Shown: positions 10,628-53,222 of the stretch, in pieces
Layout: each line of letters starts with the position of its first letter
Position numbering within the stretch: position 1 is the first letter of the stretch
Made by a program: the position numbers and the translations under genes
DNA from: Misgurnus anguillicaudatus
Lineage: Eukaryota > Chordata > Actinopteri > Cypriniformes > Cobitidae
Length of the DNA: 64,000 nt
Reading direction: 5' to 3'
Assembly (NCBI RefSeq): GCF_027580225.2
Contig: NC_073342.2
Coordinates: 19,934,001 to 19,998,000 of the forward strand
The notes under the pieces: generated by a model
Told to the model about the DNA's origin: nothing
The model's input: only the letters and a program-made list of their open reading frames with translations
The model's database searches: none

Positions 10628-13600
10628 CTAGCGGCACTGCGGTCTGTGCTTCTCCCACTGACAGATAGCATTGGAGTAACTGACTATGACTTTGTCCAAC
10701 CAGGAAAGCGGTTGTGGAAAGAGAACGGCACCCTCGAAGAAGCCAAGATGGCCGCCGTGAAGCGTCAGTGCAAAGATAACATTTGGCTTCTTTTCTGTTA
10801 GTAAAGAATAAAGATATAGTTTAGAAAACACCAAAGGTTTACAAAAAAATATGAATAATAAACATTCCCCATCTTTTGTCATAAAAAGACCAGGTATTTA
10901 AAGACTGAAGTCTAACGGTACATTCACACCCATTCACTTTTAATGGGTGACGTCGTGCGTTGCCGAACTGATTTGTGGATTCGTCAGCAGAGCGTTACTG
11001 CCGTTGCTCGCGGCAGAAGTTGAACATTTCTCAACTTTTCAAGCGGTAACATGTGGGTCAGCCAATCAGATTGTCTTATGCAAATAACCTAGGCAGAGCC
11101 AGCCAATTACTTATGGAAGACTAGAGCATGTGCTGCGGCCACTGTGATTGGCTGTTGGCCACGCTTCAGACAAGCCTTCAAGTGTTAACGCTTTCGCCCT
11201 GTGTGAATGTACCGTAAGGGTTTCAGAAATGTGAACAAAGGAATCTTTATTAGACCTGCATTCAAAAGGCCAAAAATGACGCACGAAGCCATTTGTGAAG
11301 GAGCAGAAAGTTCAATTTGGGTGTCTTTAAATATGCATACACTACAATAGCTCAAAAGAGCTCAAAGAGAAGGAGCTGAAGGTCAGGTAAACCATACAGG
11401 GTTTCTTTGTGTAAGGGACTTTGACTTGTTAATAGCGACTCAATGTTGGATCATTCACCTAAGGCTAAAGAAAGGATTTTTTACGGTTGTAATCTGACAA
11501 ATAATCTCACAGGGAAGGATCAGATGGCCCTAAAAAATTCAGCACCGGTGTCAGATTGGGGATCTTAGACACACGGAGGATCTGAGAGTCTTAATGGCTT
11601 TTAAAAGCACTATTAGGCTGTGCATGTCGAAGGCATTTGAACTTGGTCTTCGTAGGGTTGATAATGTTGTAGACAATGTTTACGGAAATGTTGAAGTAAA
11701 ACATAAAAGGATTTTATAACACAAGACCACATAATCTGTAAAAATAACGTGTTCAAGTTAAAGCCTTAAGGTAGTTCCTATAAAGAGATGCTATAATTTA
11801 AACATCTAGGGTTAAAACATATTCCATTGACAATTATTGAAAATATTAAGCTTTTAACATAAACATAAACATTAACCCATTCCCCGCCAGCATTTTTTGT
11901 CATTTTCACAAAATGCCTTCCAGGAAAATTTTCTTCTAAAAATATATAAACATACAAATATATCGAATGAAAATACAGACCCTCTGCTTTAAGAAAAACA
12001 ATAAATAAATAAATAAATAAATAAATACAAACAAACAAACAAACAAAATGAAAAAAAAAATCATCCTATCTATATTTTTTCTCTGTTTATAAACTCTTAA
12101 ATATGGGTATTTTTCTTAAAAAATAAAAAATGTTAGCAAAAAGCTGAAATAATTGCATTTTTGTGAAGGAATTTTATTAGAGATCAGATTCAGATTGATT
12201 ATCAAAACATACACAGAGTTTAAAATTAGTAAATATTAGTGATGCACCGATGTATCGTCCGCCCATATTTATCGGCCGATTTTTGATGAATTTGAAACCA
12301 TCGGCATATCGGCAATAGCACGAGAAAGGCCGATACCGATTGTTTATTAATTAACTGCATAAAGAAATCCATTATATGTAAAAAATTTGTTAATGTTGTT
12401 AATAAAATAAATGCTGAATAGCAAAAAACACCTTTGAAGGTTGTCGTGCTGTCTTATTATATTTGTTTTAGCTTAATTTGGGCCTCTCTTATTATGTTGG
12501 TCAGTTGAATGTTAATTAGATCCAATCAATGTTCAGTAAAAATAATTTGATGCAGAAATAAACTAGCTAATAGACCAACTGTATAGTATTGTATACAATT
12601 GTAAAATATCGGTATCGGCCAGAAGTTGTCTGTTTAAATCTGTATCGGCCCAAAAAAATCCTATCGGTGCATCCCTAGTAAATATTTTTTTTGATTCAGT
12701 TTTTTATAAATTGGGTAAGTGCGCCAGTCTAGTGGATAATCGCGGTATTACAGATTAACATAAAAACTCATAAGGAACACAACTTTCCTGCAAACATTTT
12801 CTCTTAATTGAGGAGATAACTCGTCAATGGCGGGGAAAGAGTTAAGAGTAAATACCTGCTAGTGTGCGAGGTATCGTCAACAAGGACTGATGGACCAAAG
12901 GATCATCTGAGGAGTTCACCAAGAGAAGAGGAACGTTGATCTGACATAAGAAATAAAGATCATAGATTTTAGGGAAACACTGAAATGTACAACATATGAT
13001 TAACTAGTGTGTAAAGTGCATGCCAGCATAAATAGAAATAGCATGTTATTATACAAAAACATTGTAGTATAGGTTGCTTGTTTATAACGTTCGTGTAAAC
13101 ATCAGATGCAACAAAAAACAAGAACTTTACAAAATTACAAGAAAACCAAAAGCAGATATGATGTATCAGAAGTCCAACATTTCAACAATAACAACTTACA
13201 TTGTGAATATAATGCACACAGCTCTCCTTCTCATAATAGTCCTTTAGGGAGTCGTGTCCATGAAACTTCCTAACACATTCAAAAAACACATACAGATATG
13301 TAAAAAAAATCACTATAGGCATACAAACTGTCGTCTTATTCTAGATAACACATTGATCTGAATGAACTATTGAAAGCAGGTACCTCATAATGTTGTCATC
13401 AATCTGCATCAGTGAAGTGGCTGTGTATAGGCGACTGAGGTCGGCTAACTCCATTTTGCTATAGCTTGTACCAAATAAACTTCCCCTATAGGACAGATTT
13501 ACTTATATTTAGTTTTCATACACATTTTTTGGGTAGTCACAAAACACATTCAGACTCAAATAAAATATAAGCTATGATTCTGGACTCTAAAAATGGCTGG

Positions 13601-16600
13601 GTATTTTAACCCATGCTGGGTAAATAATGGACAAAACATATGCTAAGTAAACAGTACCCAATGTTGGGTTGTTGTTATGCAACCATGGGTATTACCACCC
13701 AGCAGTGGGGTAAATTTTAAATGCATGGGTAAAAATAACCCAGGCATTTTTAGAATGTGACATAAGACCCCCACATCAGGGTCCCTGTGACCCTGGTTTT
13801 GGTTCAAACCTTCAGAGTTTGTAGATGTAATTTGAGTCCATTGACACCTTTACCACACATGGAAAAATTAAAGGTCCAGTATGTAATTTTTAGAAGGACT
13901 ACTTGATAGAAATGCAAAATAATATACAAAACTATATTATCAGGGGTGTTTTATAATGAACCGTTATGTTTTTATTACCTTAGAATGAGACGTTTTATCT
14001 ACATACACAGAGGGTCCCCTTACATAGAAGTCGCCATTTTGTGCCGCCATGTTTCTACAGAAGCCCTTAACGGACAAACTTTTTTTACTAAGTTGTCTCC
14101 GACGATAACACGTTTTTCCGGTGGCGGCTACCGTAGCTTCTCTATGTTTCAAAAGCGAGGGGTGAGCAGTGGACTGAGCCGTTGGTTGCAATTCGCAATC
14201 TCTCCACTAGATGCCGCTAAAATTTACACACTGCACCTTTAAATGCCCAAGATAAGTGTCAATTATACATTTTAGTGTTCATTATAAACATTTGACCACA
14301 GAATCTAACAACTGACCAATCAGAATCAAGTATTCTAGAAAGCTCTGTAATAAGTGACAATACTAACCTGTGGGACAGAATAATTTTTTTCATGTTGTCT
14401 GCCATAACAAAATTGTAGAGTCTTCTGCATTGGTCCCATTGTAGAAATGTCTCTTGAGCTCTAATGACAAACATTGACAAAAACAGGTAATATTTTCTTT
14501 GCAGCATAATGTCAACCTAAACCATTCATATTAGAGATAATTGACCGAAAATGTCACTCCAATCTGTATGAATTTCTTCTGCAGAACACAAAAAAGATAT
14601 TTTGAAAAATGCTGGAAACCCAACATTGGCACCCATTGATTTATTTTTTATAAACACAAAACCACTGATACATTTCTCAAAATATATTTTGTGTTTGACA
14701 GAAGTGTCATATTCAGCCTTTAAATTAGATGTGGGTGAACACTTTACAATAAGGTTGCATTTGTTAATATTAGTAAGTAACATTAATTAGTTAATGCCAA
14801 TACAATTATTCATGTTAGTTCACTGTGCATTAACTAATGTTAAAGGAACAGTATGTAAGAAATGTATATCAATTAATCTTAAATGGCCCTGATATGTCAC
14901 TAGACATTTAGAAATCATTTTCATTTCAAATACTTATATCACTGACAACAGTGGTCTCGCCAGGATATTGTCATTTAAAAAGTGGAGTTGCAGCCCACAA
15001 CTGATGTTTATATTGTCATGTTGTGTATTGGCCACCAGTTGTGTGATTGCAGTACCAGTTTTGGCCACAATCCTACATGCTGTTCCTTTAACAAATACAT
15101 TTTTATTAAAAATATCCCTTCAATTGTATTTCCCAACCTTAGAGCGCTATAACCCTGGCACACGCTGACACAGCACAGTACTCTCTCCTGATTGGCAGGA
15201 TTCTCTCCCAGAAACTTGCATGCGATGTTTCCTCCCAAACTGAAGCCCACCACGATTAGTTGGGTTTGCGTAAATGTGCGTTTAATGTAGCCCACCATAG
15301 CAGAAAACTCCCAGGTACAACCTTTAAATTAAAAAAAATTCACAATAGACAAACATCACATCCACATCAATAAAACCACAAAGTTTCGATGTGTATTTTA
15401 CCACCTTAAAGGAATAGTCTACTCATTTTCAATATTAAAATATGTTTTTACCTTAACTAAGAATTGTTGATACATCCCTCTATCATCTGTGTGCGTGCAC
15501 GTAAACGCTGGAGTGCGCTGCGACGCTTCGATAGCATTTAGCTTAGCCCCATTTATTCAATGGTACCATTCAGAGACAAAGTCAGAAGTGACCAAACACA
15601 TCAACGTTTTTTATATATAGTTAAATATAGTTCCTCTTTTAAATCCGCTTAGAAAAGCGCTACGTTTTATTTTGTACCACCAAACTTGCTCGTATAACTA
15701 CTCGTCTTAAATAGGAAAAACGTTGATGTGTTTGGTCACTTCTAACTTTATCTCTAAATGGTACAATTGAATGAATGGGGCTAAGCTAAATGCTATCGAA
15801 GCGTCGCAGCGCGCTCCAGCGCTTACGTGCACACACACAGATGATAGAGGGATTTATCAACAATTCTTAGTTAAGGTAATAACATATTTTAATATTGAAA
15901 ATGAGTAGACTATTCCTTTAACACTCATATCTGCACCCAATGTAAAAATTTTTTATTTTTAAACAAACCAGTTGGAAAAGTCTCTATATTTAATGATGAA
16001 ATAACTGAGACACCTTTAAAGCCAAGCACGCTTGTTTCACAACAAACACACATGGCTAACCGTAGGTGAACATCCTCGGGGATGTGAGCTCGATGTTTGG
16101 CAGCGCTCCGAGATGGTTAAGGACGGCGCACCTGTAGCCTTGTTTCTGGGAATAATCCACAAAGGTCCGTATATAATGCTTCTCGCTGTGGTTACCGATC
16201 CCAGGACAGATCACCATGGTGATGTCATCTGCAACAAGACTAAATTTCAGTAAGGGTAAAGATGACACCTTTTTAGTGTCTCCAGTGGAATCATCTAGAA
16301 TCACAAGCACGCTTCAGGCAAAATGCAGTGTGAATCCCAGCACAGAATAACAATGAGGAGTATCACAAAATAATTTAAATTTTCATGCAAAATCCCAGTT
16401 CACCTCCAGTGTTGTGGACGCCCTGCGGCTCAAACAGGTCAAAGGTGGCAGTGGCTCCATCTTGCATGGGCAGGTACATACGAAGCCCGTAGGGTGTAGG
16501 GGACTTCACTCTTCCAATCTTGCCATAAAGAGCAGTCTGGAGATGTCCACTTTTTCCCCATAACAGCGGGGGAATGTACCTGTGCACATGGATGCATTGC

Positions 16601-16881
16601 ATAATGTAAAATGATAAAGTGACAAACGGCAGCAGAAAGATCGACCAGGAAAAAATGACAAGCTTCAGCACTCACTCTTTGGTTAGAATTGGGCAAGATT
16701 TCAGTAGGTAGCGAATGAGAGGGGTATCTTGACAGGTGATGTCAGGGGCCGCCGTGGGGCTTTTCAGGTTGAGGCTCCTCACTATTACATACAGCACCGT
16801 GGCCACAGCCGCCAGCTTCATGCCGTCAAACACCGCAGGCATGTCAGGAGTGGGGACATTTGCGTCGACTTGGGAACTCAT
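10628..16881 (-). CDS. abhd2: Alpha/beta hydrolase domain-containing protein 2, complete, 9 coding exons, 416 aa
   Basis: ABHD2 is a membrane-anchored serine hydrolase; the mammalian enzyme is a progesterone-sensitive monoacylglycerol lipase of sperm and other cells. Coding exons on the minus strand in order: 16676-16881, 16404-16579, 16061-16228, 15138-15321, 14368-14460, 13384-13485, 13200-13269, 12856-12940, 10628-10794; total 1251 bases, all in phase. ATG at 16879-16881 opens MSSQVDAN, followed by the N-terminal hydrophobic anchor (KLAAVATVLYVIV). Next come the GKSGHLQTALYGK segment, the NHSEKHYIRTF segment, the nucleophile elbow GFSLGG (Ser about residue 211; Ser207 in human), the acid in NSSDDPLVHQS and the histidine in LHGGHLGFFEG. 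The triad is therefore intact. Human ABHD2 is 425 aa. Two donors are weak (GTTGGG after exon 4, GTGAAC after exon 2), but phase and homology support them. The gene is convergent with rlbp1 and divergent from mfge8. Confidence 0.95.
10917..11214. mobile_element. PIF/Harbinger-type MITE in the last abhd2 intron
   Basis: The ends cggtacattcacac and gtgtgaatgtaccg are inverted copies, flanked by TAA on both sides (10914-10916 and 11215-11217). That 3-bp TWA duplication is typical of PIF/Harbinger. There is no ORF. Confidence 0.75.
11874..12846. repeat. Dispersed repeat (family R6), interrupted by a hAT element
   Basis: The left end (taacccattccccgccagca) and right end (tggcggggaaagagtta) are inverted copies. 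The interior shares the acttccgcaa/gcgccagtctagtggataat type segment with the copy at 43255-44600. A hAT MITE (12237-12677) is inserted in it. Confidence 0.65.
12237..12677. mobile_element. hAT-type MITE with perfect 8-bp target duplication
   Basis: The terminal sequences tagtgatgcaccgatgtatc and tatcggtgcatcccta are inverted. The flanking duplications are gtaaatat at 12229-12236 and 12678-12685, identical. It is the same family type as 25787-26178. Non-coding. Confidence 0.9.
13590..13765. repeat. Short MITE
   Basis: Inverted ends: taaaaatggctgggtatttt with aacccatgc at the left, and gggtaaaaataacccaggca with tttttaga at the right. Boundaries are approximate. Confidence 0.55.
13868..14242. 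repeat. MITE (family M3), uninterrupted copy
   Basis: The ends ttaaaggtccagtatgtaat and cactgcacctttaa are inverted. It is collinear with 7815-8882 once that copy's two insertions are removed. It lies in an abhd2 intron. Confidence 0.8.
15406..15921. repeat. Palindromic fold-back element in abhd2 intron
   Basis: The left arm (aaaggaatagtctactcatt, then tcaatatt) and right arm (aatattgaaaatgagtagac, then tattccttta) are complementary for over 200 bases each. The arms include tgctatcgaagcgtcgcagc and gtttggtcacttct. Centre near 15660. Confidence 0.85.
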
Positions 16882-16929
16882 TGTCAACCAATATGCTGTA
16901 AAATATTTGATTGAATTAGTTGACAGATG

Positions 16930-18012
16930 GCTGTGTCCCAATTCGAAAGCTGCGACCTCCAAAGGCTGCATTCTAAGACCGATTGCGTTACAGCAACGCG
17001 ACTGAAGGTCAGTAAGGCCATCCCAATTCGAAGGATGCTTAGAATGTGACGTCTCCAGGGCTAAGTGCATTAGTGCGCCTGAATATGTATATCAAATTCA
17101 ACCAATGGTGAGGTTTAACGACAAAGACAGGGTGACGCGGGAGCCAGGACGTTTATCGCCATCTGAAATATTGCCAAAATGGCATTACAGGGAAGCAGGA
17201 AGTATGGCAAGGGAGACGCAGCATCTTGTTCCCTTCTCAGGGAACAACAGTTACATACGCAACCAAAGATGTTTTTATGTGTCAAACACAACTATGCAAA
17301 AAAGCATTTTGTATGAATCAACATTTGTATACAGAAGATTTAATCATTTAAAGTGAACAGTTTAGCACGTGTGCTTCTAAAGTTTAGTCCAGTGGTTCCC
17401 AAACATTTTCAGCGTGTGGCCCCCCCCTTGTAGACAGTGCATTTCTTCCTGGCCCCCCAAAGAAAATTTGTGACAAAAAAAAACTGTTCTAAAACTCAAC
17501 ATTTTAATTTAAAAAAAAACATTAAATTATGCAAAAAAGTAGTGCTTTTGGTTAGTAGCCTTATTTTTTAGGTTTAATTACACAGAATTCATGATAAATT
17601 AATGTATTTCATAAAATGTCATAAAACTGGGGCCCCCCTGGTTTGAAAACACTGGGTTTAGTCTATTTTTATGATATTATCCTACACTACACAGGGAATA
17701 ATATGGATTTTTTCCAGAAAACTTCTTGCATAAAAAAGATTTAAGCACTTTCAATGACCTGCATCTATGTATGTACATTTTCAAAAACTTCCCAGGGCTT
17801 GACCCGTGGGAACCCTGAAAATTAATATTTTTCTGGTTCTACATTTATTTTAATAAATCAGAAATGTCTCCGGTGCGGTGGGTGCGAAATTATGGATTTT
17901 CCGAAGACTTGACCATCTCATTTCAGTTATCTTTGTAGACTTCGGAGGCAGTGACCTTCAAAGACCAAGGGCTCGCCTTTTGAGGTCTCAGCCTTTGAAT
18001 TGGGACACAGAT
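16930..18012. repeat. Long MITE/fold-back upstream of the abhd2 start exon, with nested hAT element
   Basis: The left end is ctgtgtcccaattcgaaagc and the right end is gcctttgaattgggacacag, an inverted pair. Sub-terminal aaggtcagtaaggccatccc is also a repeat of the end motif. A hAT-type MITE (17390-17655) is nested inside. Confidence 0.7.
17390..17655. mobile_element. hAT-type MITE, perfect 8-bp target duplication
   Basis: It begins cagtggttcccaaacatttt and ends tggtttgaaaacactgg. The flanking gtttagtc at 17382-17389 and 17656-17663 are identical. It is the same family as 29683-29961. Confidence 0.88.
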
Positions 18013-18939
18013 GTTGTTTCAGTTGAACTGACTCACTACATCAAATAATGCTGTACATTCCAAGGCACTGTGGGACTGTAATAGTTAATGGTTTACTATT
18101 ATTCTAAAAGGTGGATAAAATAAGAATTCATGAATTCTTAACCATAAACATTTAAATTGTTGTATATATACACAATATACAATTTATATGCAATGGCTCC
18201 AAAAAGTTTTTGGAAAATTTTCCCAAATAAATACAATTTTACAAATACTGCGTAAGTAAAAGACAAATGTATAGATAGCAGGTATAGTGTGTATTAATTT
18301 ATAAATATGTATATGGAAAAAAAAAACTATATGCAAGTCAAAAGTTTTCCAGAAATAGGACAATAGGACAGAATTCCAGAAATAGGACAAAACGAAGAGG
18401 CATTGCACACAGAATGCTAATAGATACATAACATACCTTGACTTAAATATACACGTGCTGGTTCACTTGGGTGCAGATCCCAAATATCAAGGTTTAGTTT
18501 AGTCCTGCAAAACAACAACAAAACAAAGTCTCTCCCATGACCATGTCAAAGTTGGAGTGGGCAAGCACCTTTTATGTCTGATGCTACATCCAACAATACA
18601 AACTAAGAACACTAAATCGGTTAATTTGATAAGAAATGTACACAAATAGAGTTAAGTTTACTTTTCTTTCTGACATCACCACTTCAGACACACTTATATA
18701 ATCGTCATGCTGCTACAGTATTGCAATGTATCCATTACCTTTACCCATTTACTCCATATCGTCACAGCATGCGCAACAATATGCAGGAAGAGAAAAAGCG
18801 CAAACCATGTAAAAAGCAGAGAGTCTAAGTAGTCCAGTGACAATTGTGCGTCGCGTCTCTTGACACGTTCACCGTAGACATCAACATCGCTGCCGTACAC
18901 CAACAGACAACAAACAGGCAGCGTGCCGTGCATCACCGT

Positions 18940-19030
18940 TGATTTTATACCTAGCAACTGGAGCGCGCTTGCAGGCTCGCGTCTTCATTCATGCCCTCTG
19001 ATTGGAGCAGCATCAGAGTGACGTCAGAAT
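18940..19030 (-). promoter_or_regulatory. abhd2: Candidate abhd2 promoter: CRE and CCAAT box
   Basis: A palindromic cAMP response element TGACGTCA lies at 19019-19026, and an inverted CCAAT (ATTGG) near 19001-19005 in minus-strand orientation. The stretch just below (18960-18990) is GC-rich. abhd2's ATG exon begins at an acceptor (exon start 16895), so at least one non-coding exon must lie upstream, and this is the most promoter-like place. Which donor is used (for example near 18436 or 18949) cannot be settled by reading. Confidence 0.4.
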
Positions 19031-19725
19031 TTGGGCGCTACAGTATTTATTTATGTATTAAAAAATACAGTAGATATTCTTATAGTAGAAATACTTTAGT
19101 ATTTACTATAGAAAGTAAGAAGTGTATTTTAATATGTACTTTTTATTATAGATAGTATTTACATATGAAAACCGTCGTAAATAGTGTAGAAACTTAGTCA
19201 CTGAAATATCGTTGCACATTAAAATTATAATGCAGTCCATCAAACTCTCATTTAGTAGACGTTACACAGAAAATTAACAAAAGTGAAAAAAGTCTTCTTA
19301 ATTAATTTTAATCCTTTTCCACCATTAATAATAAATGTTTAAAACATGAAGCAAGAAAACAATATTATGTTGAACCTAAAAAATTAAAAGATACAATTTT
19401 CAAGCAACATTTAAAGCAACACCAAAGAGGTTTTTTTTTTTTACCTTACAATAACGTTTCCAAAAAAGTTTCTGTGGTTCATCCACTCAACACAGGGTGA
19501 ATGGCACTTTCACATTCGCTTTGCAGCCCTCTATCGGCCAAAACCGCACTAAAGAAGTTTCCAACCGTCGGGTAGTGGTCCTGTAGTTCGAGTGAAAACA
19601 TATGTACACATCTATGGAGTGAAAACTACAAAAACTTGCTTTACGGCAGACCTACAATCCAATCAGAGCCAGCTATGCTGCAGTATTTACGACAGTGGTA
19701 ATGAACAGGGGCAGCAAAGAGCAGT

Positions 19726-20112
19726 AGCCGTTTCTCAATGTCAAGGATACTTCCTTGGCAGGACTAGTCCTTACAAGTCACTTCCTTGAGAGGCGAGGCG
19801 AGGCTCCTTTTAAGCATTCGGAGAACACGTTAAATGGAACAGGCTAGCAAGTGCACGTCATTACGTCATTACGTGATTGAAAGGTGTGCTTTCGGTGCTG
19901 CGCGCAGAGGATTGTGGGTGATTTCAGCGCGTGAAGAGCGCGAAGGATACAAATTTGCATCCTTTCCTGTATATGGGATATTTGTCGAACGAAGGACTCA
20001 GTCCTTGGCTGAAATTTCGACATTGGAACAGTCCTTCGACGGACGTCGATGACGTAGCATCCTCGAAATTCTAGCTTCCGAGGATCCTTCCTTGACATTG
20101 GGAAACGGCTAA
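19726..20112. repeat. Fold-back MITE
   Basis: Inverted ends tagccgtttctcaatgtcaa and ttgacattgggaaacggcta. The interior has paired aaggatac and gatccttcc steps. It lies between the divergent abhd2 and mfge8. Confidence 0.75.
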
Positions 20113-20504
20113 TAAGTCTTTAAAATTCATGGTTGATTTGACTTTCAATGCCAATGGGTGCGGGTGTAGTAATTGGTTGTAACCACAAGATGGCAGTGTA
20201 CTACAGAAAACAAACACCATTAAATGACTGTGAGAAACAAGTTGTTTACAACGTATATTACAAACGCTTTCGTCACAGTGATTTGTTCTCACATAAATTC
20301 GGAGAGGCCAGATGCAAAAGTGACAACAGCCCTGGTTCAGCAACCCAAGAACATCTCATTCACTAAATATAGCGCACAACAAGGAAATGTACTCTGCAAT
20401 GCACCACTGATTTGATCGTCTTATAAATGATTGTATTATTTCCCGTAAGTGCTATAAATGAACCCTAAGTTGGTTACTCTAAGTGACGCTAAATGAGATG
20501 AATG

Positions 20505-20900
20505 CACCTCGAGACCACAGAAAACTTCTGATGTTTAACTCCAGCTTCGTGATTTCCCTGCAGCCATCCATTATGTTATTACAGATTAGTGGCTCCACTG
20601 GAGGAAAATCAACCTCACTTTATATTCAATCAAATCAAGTGGTACTACTACTGTAACTAAAGTGAAGAGGGCCATTTACACACGAGCCCTTAAGAGCCCC
20701 AGCAACAGAGCCAAGATGGACATTAACAAGCTATTCCTAATTATGCATTCAATTGAATCTAGTGGTGCATGAACAATTAGCCTCGGCCTTAAACGTTTTG
20801 ACTTTGCGATGTCCTTTGAAGTTTGGATGAATTAAAATATTATCTGTCTGCACAGACATTACCTGGTTAAAACTAGTTTTGCATTACAAAAGAGATCACC
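20505..20900. promoter_or_regulatory. Candidate conserved non-coding element between abhd2 and mfge8
   Basis: This stretch lacks any repeat seen elsewhere in the window. It is rich in homeodomain/POU-like core motifs (cctaattatgcattcaattg, then gtgcatgaacaattag), set in balanced-composition DNA unlike the surrounding AT-rich spacer. It has no ORF. A regulatory role is inference. Confidence 0.3.
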
Positions 20901-21269
20901 AATTGACCAACACCCACACTGTATCACCTTAAAACGACAAGTGAAAACTCAATGTTAAACATATAAAATAGAAAATATTAAAAATATTAGGCATAAACAT
21001 TAAACATATGTTGTAGTAAAAATATGGGTTGAATGTTTTAGCCGCATTTGTATTACCATAGTTTAACTAGGGTTAATAACAAATGTGTGGTTTACTTAAA
21101 AAACATAATTATTTAATCGTAAGGTGGTTTAGAGTGTGTTTAGGCATTTTTAAAATGTTCAGGGAATCAGGCGCCTATGCCCGAATTCACGAAATGTTTG
21201 TGGGACCAGTTTTGTTTACTGTATCAAGATAAACGTAAAAGCGCACAGTTATTCGCTCCCTAATCTCTG

Positions 21270-21452
21270 CCTGGGGGCGGGGCGTGGGCGGAGCCATCAT
21301 TTAAAAACAGGATGTTATTGGCTGAGGCCAGAGATACACGTGGGAGCGCACATATTGTCCCTCTTTGCCCGTAGTCATAACGGCGAGCGGAATCGTACTG
21401 AGTGACTCTTCACAGAAACACGAACTGAACGGAAGATCTACATTTTTCCACA
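21270..21452 (+). promoter_or_regulatory. mfge8: mfge8 proximal promoter and 5' UTR
   Basis: A GC box (GGGGCGGGGC, 21274-21283), an inverted CCAAT (attgg, 21317-21321) and an E-box CACGTG (21337-21342) lie 110-180 bases upstream of the ATG at 21453. No acceptor-like site is needed before the start exon, so transcription probably begins around 21370-21420. Confidence 0.5.
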
Positions 21453-50755
<29,303 letters not shown>

Positions 50756-51190
50756 AACCCCTCCCACTTTCTCTCCCTTCTCGTTTTATACTTCCCTCCA
50801 TTCCTTCCTCTCTCATCCGTACCTGCACTGCCTCACTCTTAACAACAGAGGGCGCCAACACCACACATCTCTGTACAGCCGGTAGACCCATGTAAACATT
50901 GGCCCGAGCTCAAACCCACAGTATAAATTTTTGTTAAATATTTTGTATTGCTATGTTGTTTGTTTGACTGCAGTGTCGCTTGAAGATCAAATGTGTTTGT
51001 TTGTTTTTTAGTTTAAGCATTTAAGTGAAGAGTTACATTGAAAACAACATGTTTGGAAAGATCGATACTGTGCATACCAAATTCATTAGAAATTATTTAT
51101 TTCAGTTGTTGTGTTATAATTGATTGGTTATACATATATTGAAGTTGTTCATATCTCAATTGAGTTTAAATGACAAATAAACATAGAATA
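50756..51190 (+). other. mfge8: mfge8 3' UTR with polyadenylation signal
   Basis: Non-coding sequence after the stop TAA (50753-50755). AATAAA at 51176-51181, about 420 bases downstream, is the probable transcript end. Confidence 0.6.
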
Positions 51191-51564
51191 TATTGTTTTG
51201 ATGTGGTGTATACTAATTTGTATATTACTGTATATTGGTAATACTTGCCATTGTTTTCATCTTAAACTGTCTCTAACTAGACTGTTTTTTCCACCCATAT
51301 CAAACCTAAAGAGATTAAATGTGTCCGTCAATCATTTTTGTCATTTATTAAATTTGATGCCTCGGCCAGCACAGCCATGGATCTCAGGTGCAGTTGAATC
51401 GATCGCTGTGTGCTACTGAATTTTATTTTTTATTCCAGCATACTTTTGAAATAAACAAACATTTACAGTTCAAAAACATTGTACATTCAAAAGCCAAAGC
51501 GGTCTCATCTGTCCTGAGTATGTCGTTGCTGCGTTCCAATTCGCATATATATAATATATATATT

Positions 51565-51885
51565 AGTGCTGGGCAAAGATTAATTGCGAAAATAAAACAC
51601 ACACAATAAAAGTGATTTTTTTTGCATAATATATGTGTGTGTACTGTGTGTAATTATTACGTATATTTAACCATACACACATACATATATTAATATATTA
51701 ATTTCAGAATTTTGTTATTTATATATAATTTTTTAATTTATATATCATATAGAATATATAACAATTTAAATAAATAAATAAATTTATATATATATATATT
51801 ACACACAGTACACACTCATATATTTTGCCAAGAATCACTTTTATTTTGTATGCGATTAATCGCAATTAATCTTTGCCCAGCACTT
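51565..51885. repeat. hAT-like MITE
   Basis: Inverted ends agtgctgggcaaagattaat and attaatctttgcccagcact. Interior is TA-rich. Lies just beyond the mfge8 3' end. Confidence 0.75.
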
Positions 51886-53222
51886 GACAACATTGTAATA
51901 GTTAACAACCACACACATCAAAATACAACTCAGCTTTATTAATTCATTATTTTTATGTAATGTTTAATTTAATAATTCAGTGTAGCATCACTAAACCCCT
52001 CACACAATGAATTGTGGGTAATATCAGCCATTATGAGTGTGCACGGATAAGAACTTCACATTTTTACCGAAAACAGTAGACTATTCGGGTACTTCAGGGA
52101 TATTGATTTAAGCATATTATATATTTGGGCATACTAATTTTAATTTTGAATACAAGTACAGATAGTATGTGAATTGGGACGCAGGGATAGAGAATGTGTA
52201 TTAGGCTACCTTACTGAGGTGGGGCCACTTTTTGCAATATCAGCTTTGACATATCCTGTCACGGGATCGGTCACGCCGTGTGCAGTATTGAAGCTCTTGT
52301 ATAATAAGATGCGGGGTGAGGGTGCAGATCTAATTTGGAATAATTTCTACGGTGGCACTGAACCTTTGACATGACCGTCCAATCTACATAATGTTTTCGA
52401 AATGATGCCCAAACCCTCCCTTCCGAACTAATTCACCCCGAATAAATTTACAGTCTTGGGCTAGTGCAATATGTTATGAGTATTAATATAAATAAATAAT
52501 AATGCAGGTTTAAGAGAAAATATATGGGGAGTATTGAAAATATTTTTTTTAAGTAACAAACACTGTAAAAATTGAATACAATGGTTTTTATTGACTAGGC
52601 TGTCGTACCAATGTTAACATTTGATTTTTTTACAGCATGACACAAATCAGCTTTGTCAATTCTATTCAATGTATTATTTGTTTCTTTAATAATTCTTTAC
52701 CATTTAATGCTTCATACTGTAGTACCCTTGTGTCCATGCTGTTCAGGCCAAATCCCTAAATCTCTTGAAATATTTTCCTCATGTTCTTACAGTAATTGTA
52801 GAAAGAAATAAAGAATACAAGTAGATACTTATGGCCTTTGAAGCATACTGTTTGTTGTTATGAATGCTTCTTAGTGTGCCAAAATAAGTTTTTGCTATTT
52901 TCCTCACGCTCTTTAAAAGTTAAAGGTTCTTCACAATGATGCCATAGGAGAACTATTTTTGGTTCTTCAAATGTTAAAGGTTCTTCACCATTCAGACAAA
53001 AATGGTTTTTCTATGGCATCATGAAGCATCATTATTTCTTAAATGAATCAATTTGGAAAAAAGTCAGCCAACCCTAATGTATTTGAACAAATCAATAAAA
53101 ATCTCTAATCCTGTAGTACTTTTGCCTAATATGCCTTTATTACAGTTTTTTTTTTTAGTGATGATTGACTGAATCCTATAGACAAACTCTATAGAGATGC
53201 ATAGCAGGAAAGCAGAGGAGAA
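51886..53222. other. Intergenic DNA between mfge8 and hapln3
   Basis: No gene seen. A short MITE-like segment occurs at about 52920-53035 (ttaaaggttcttcacaatga with its inverted partner atggcatcatgaagc). Confidence 0.35.

Noticed and set aside
10628..10882. 84-residue ORF taken as a stand-alone gene
   Set aside because: Only 10628-10794 is coding (last abhd2 exon); the upstream part is intron after an aacag acceptor.
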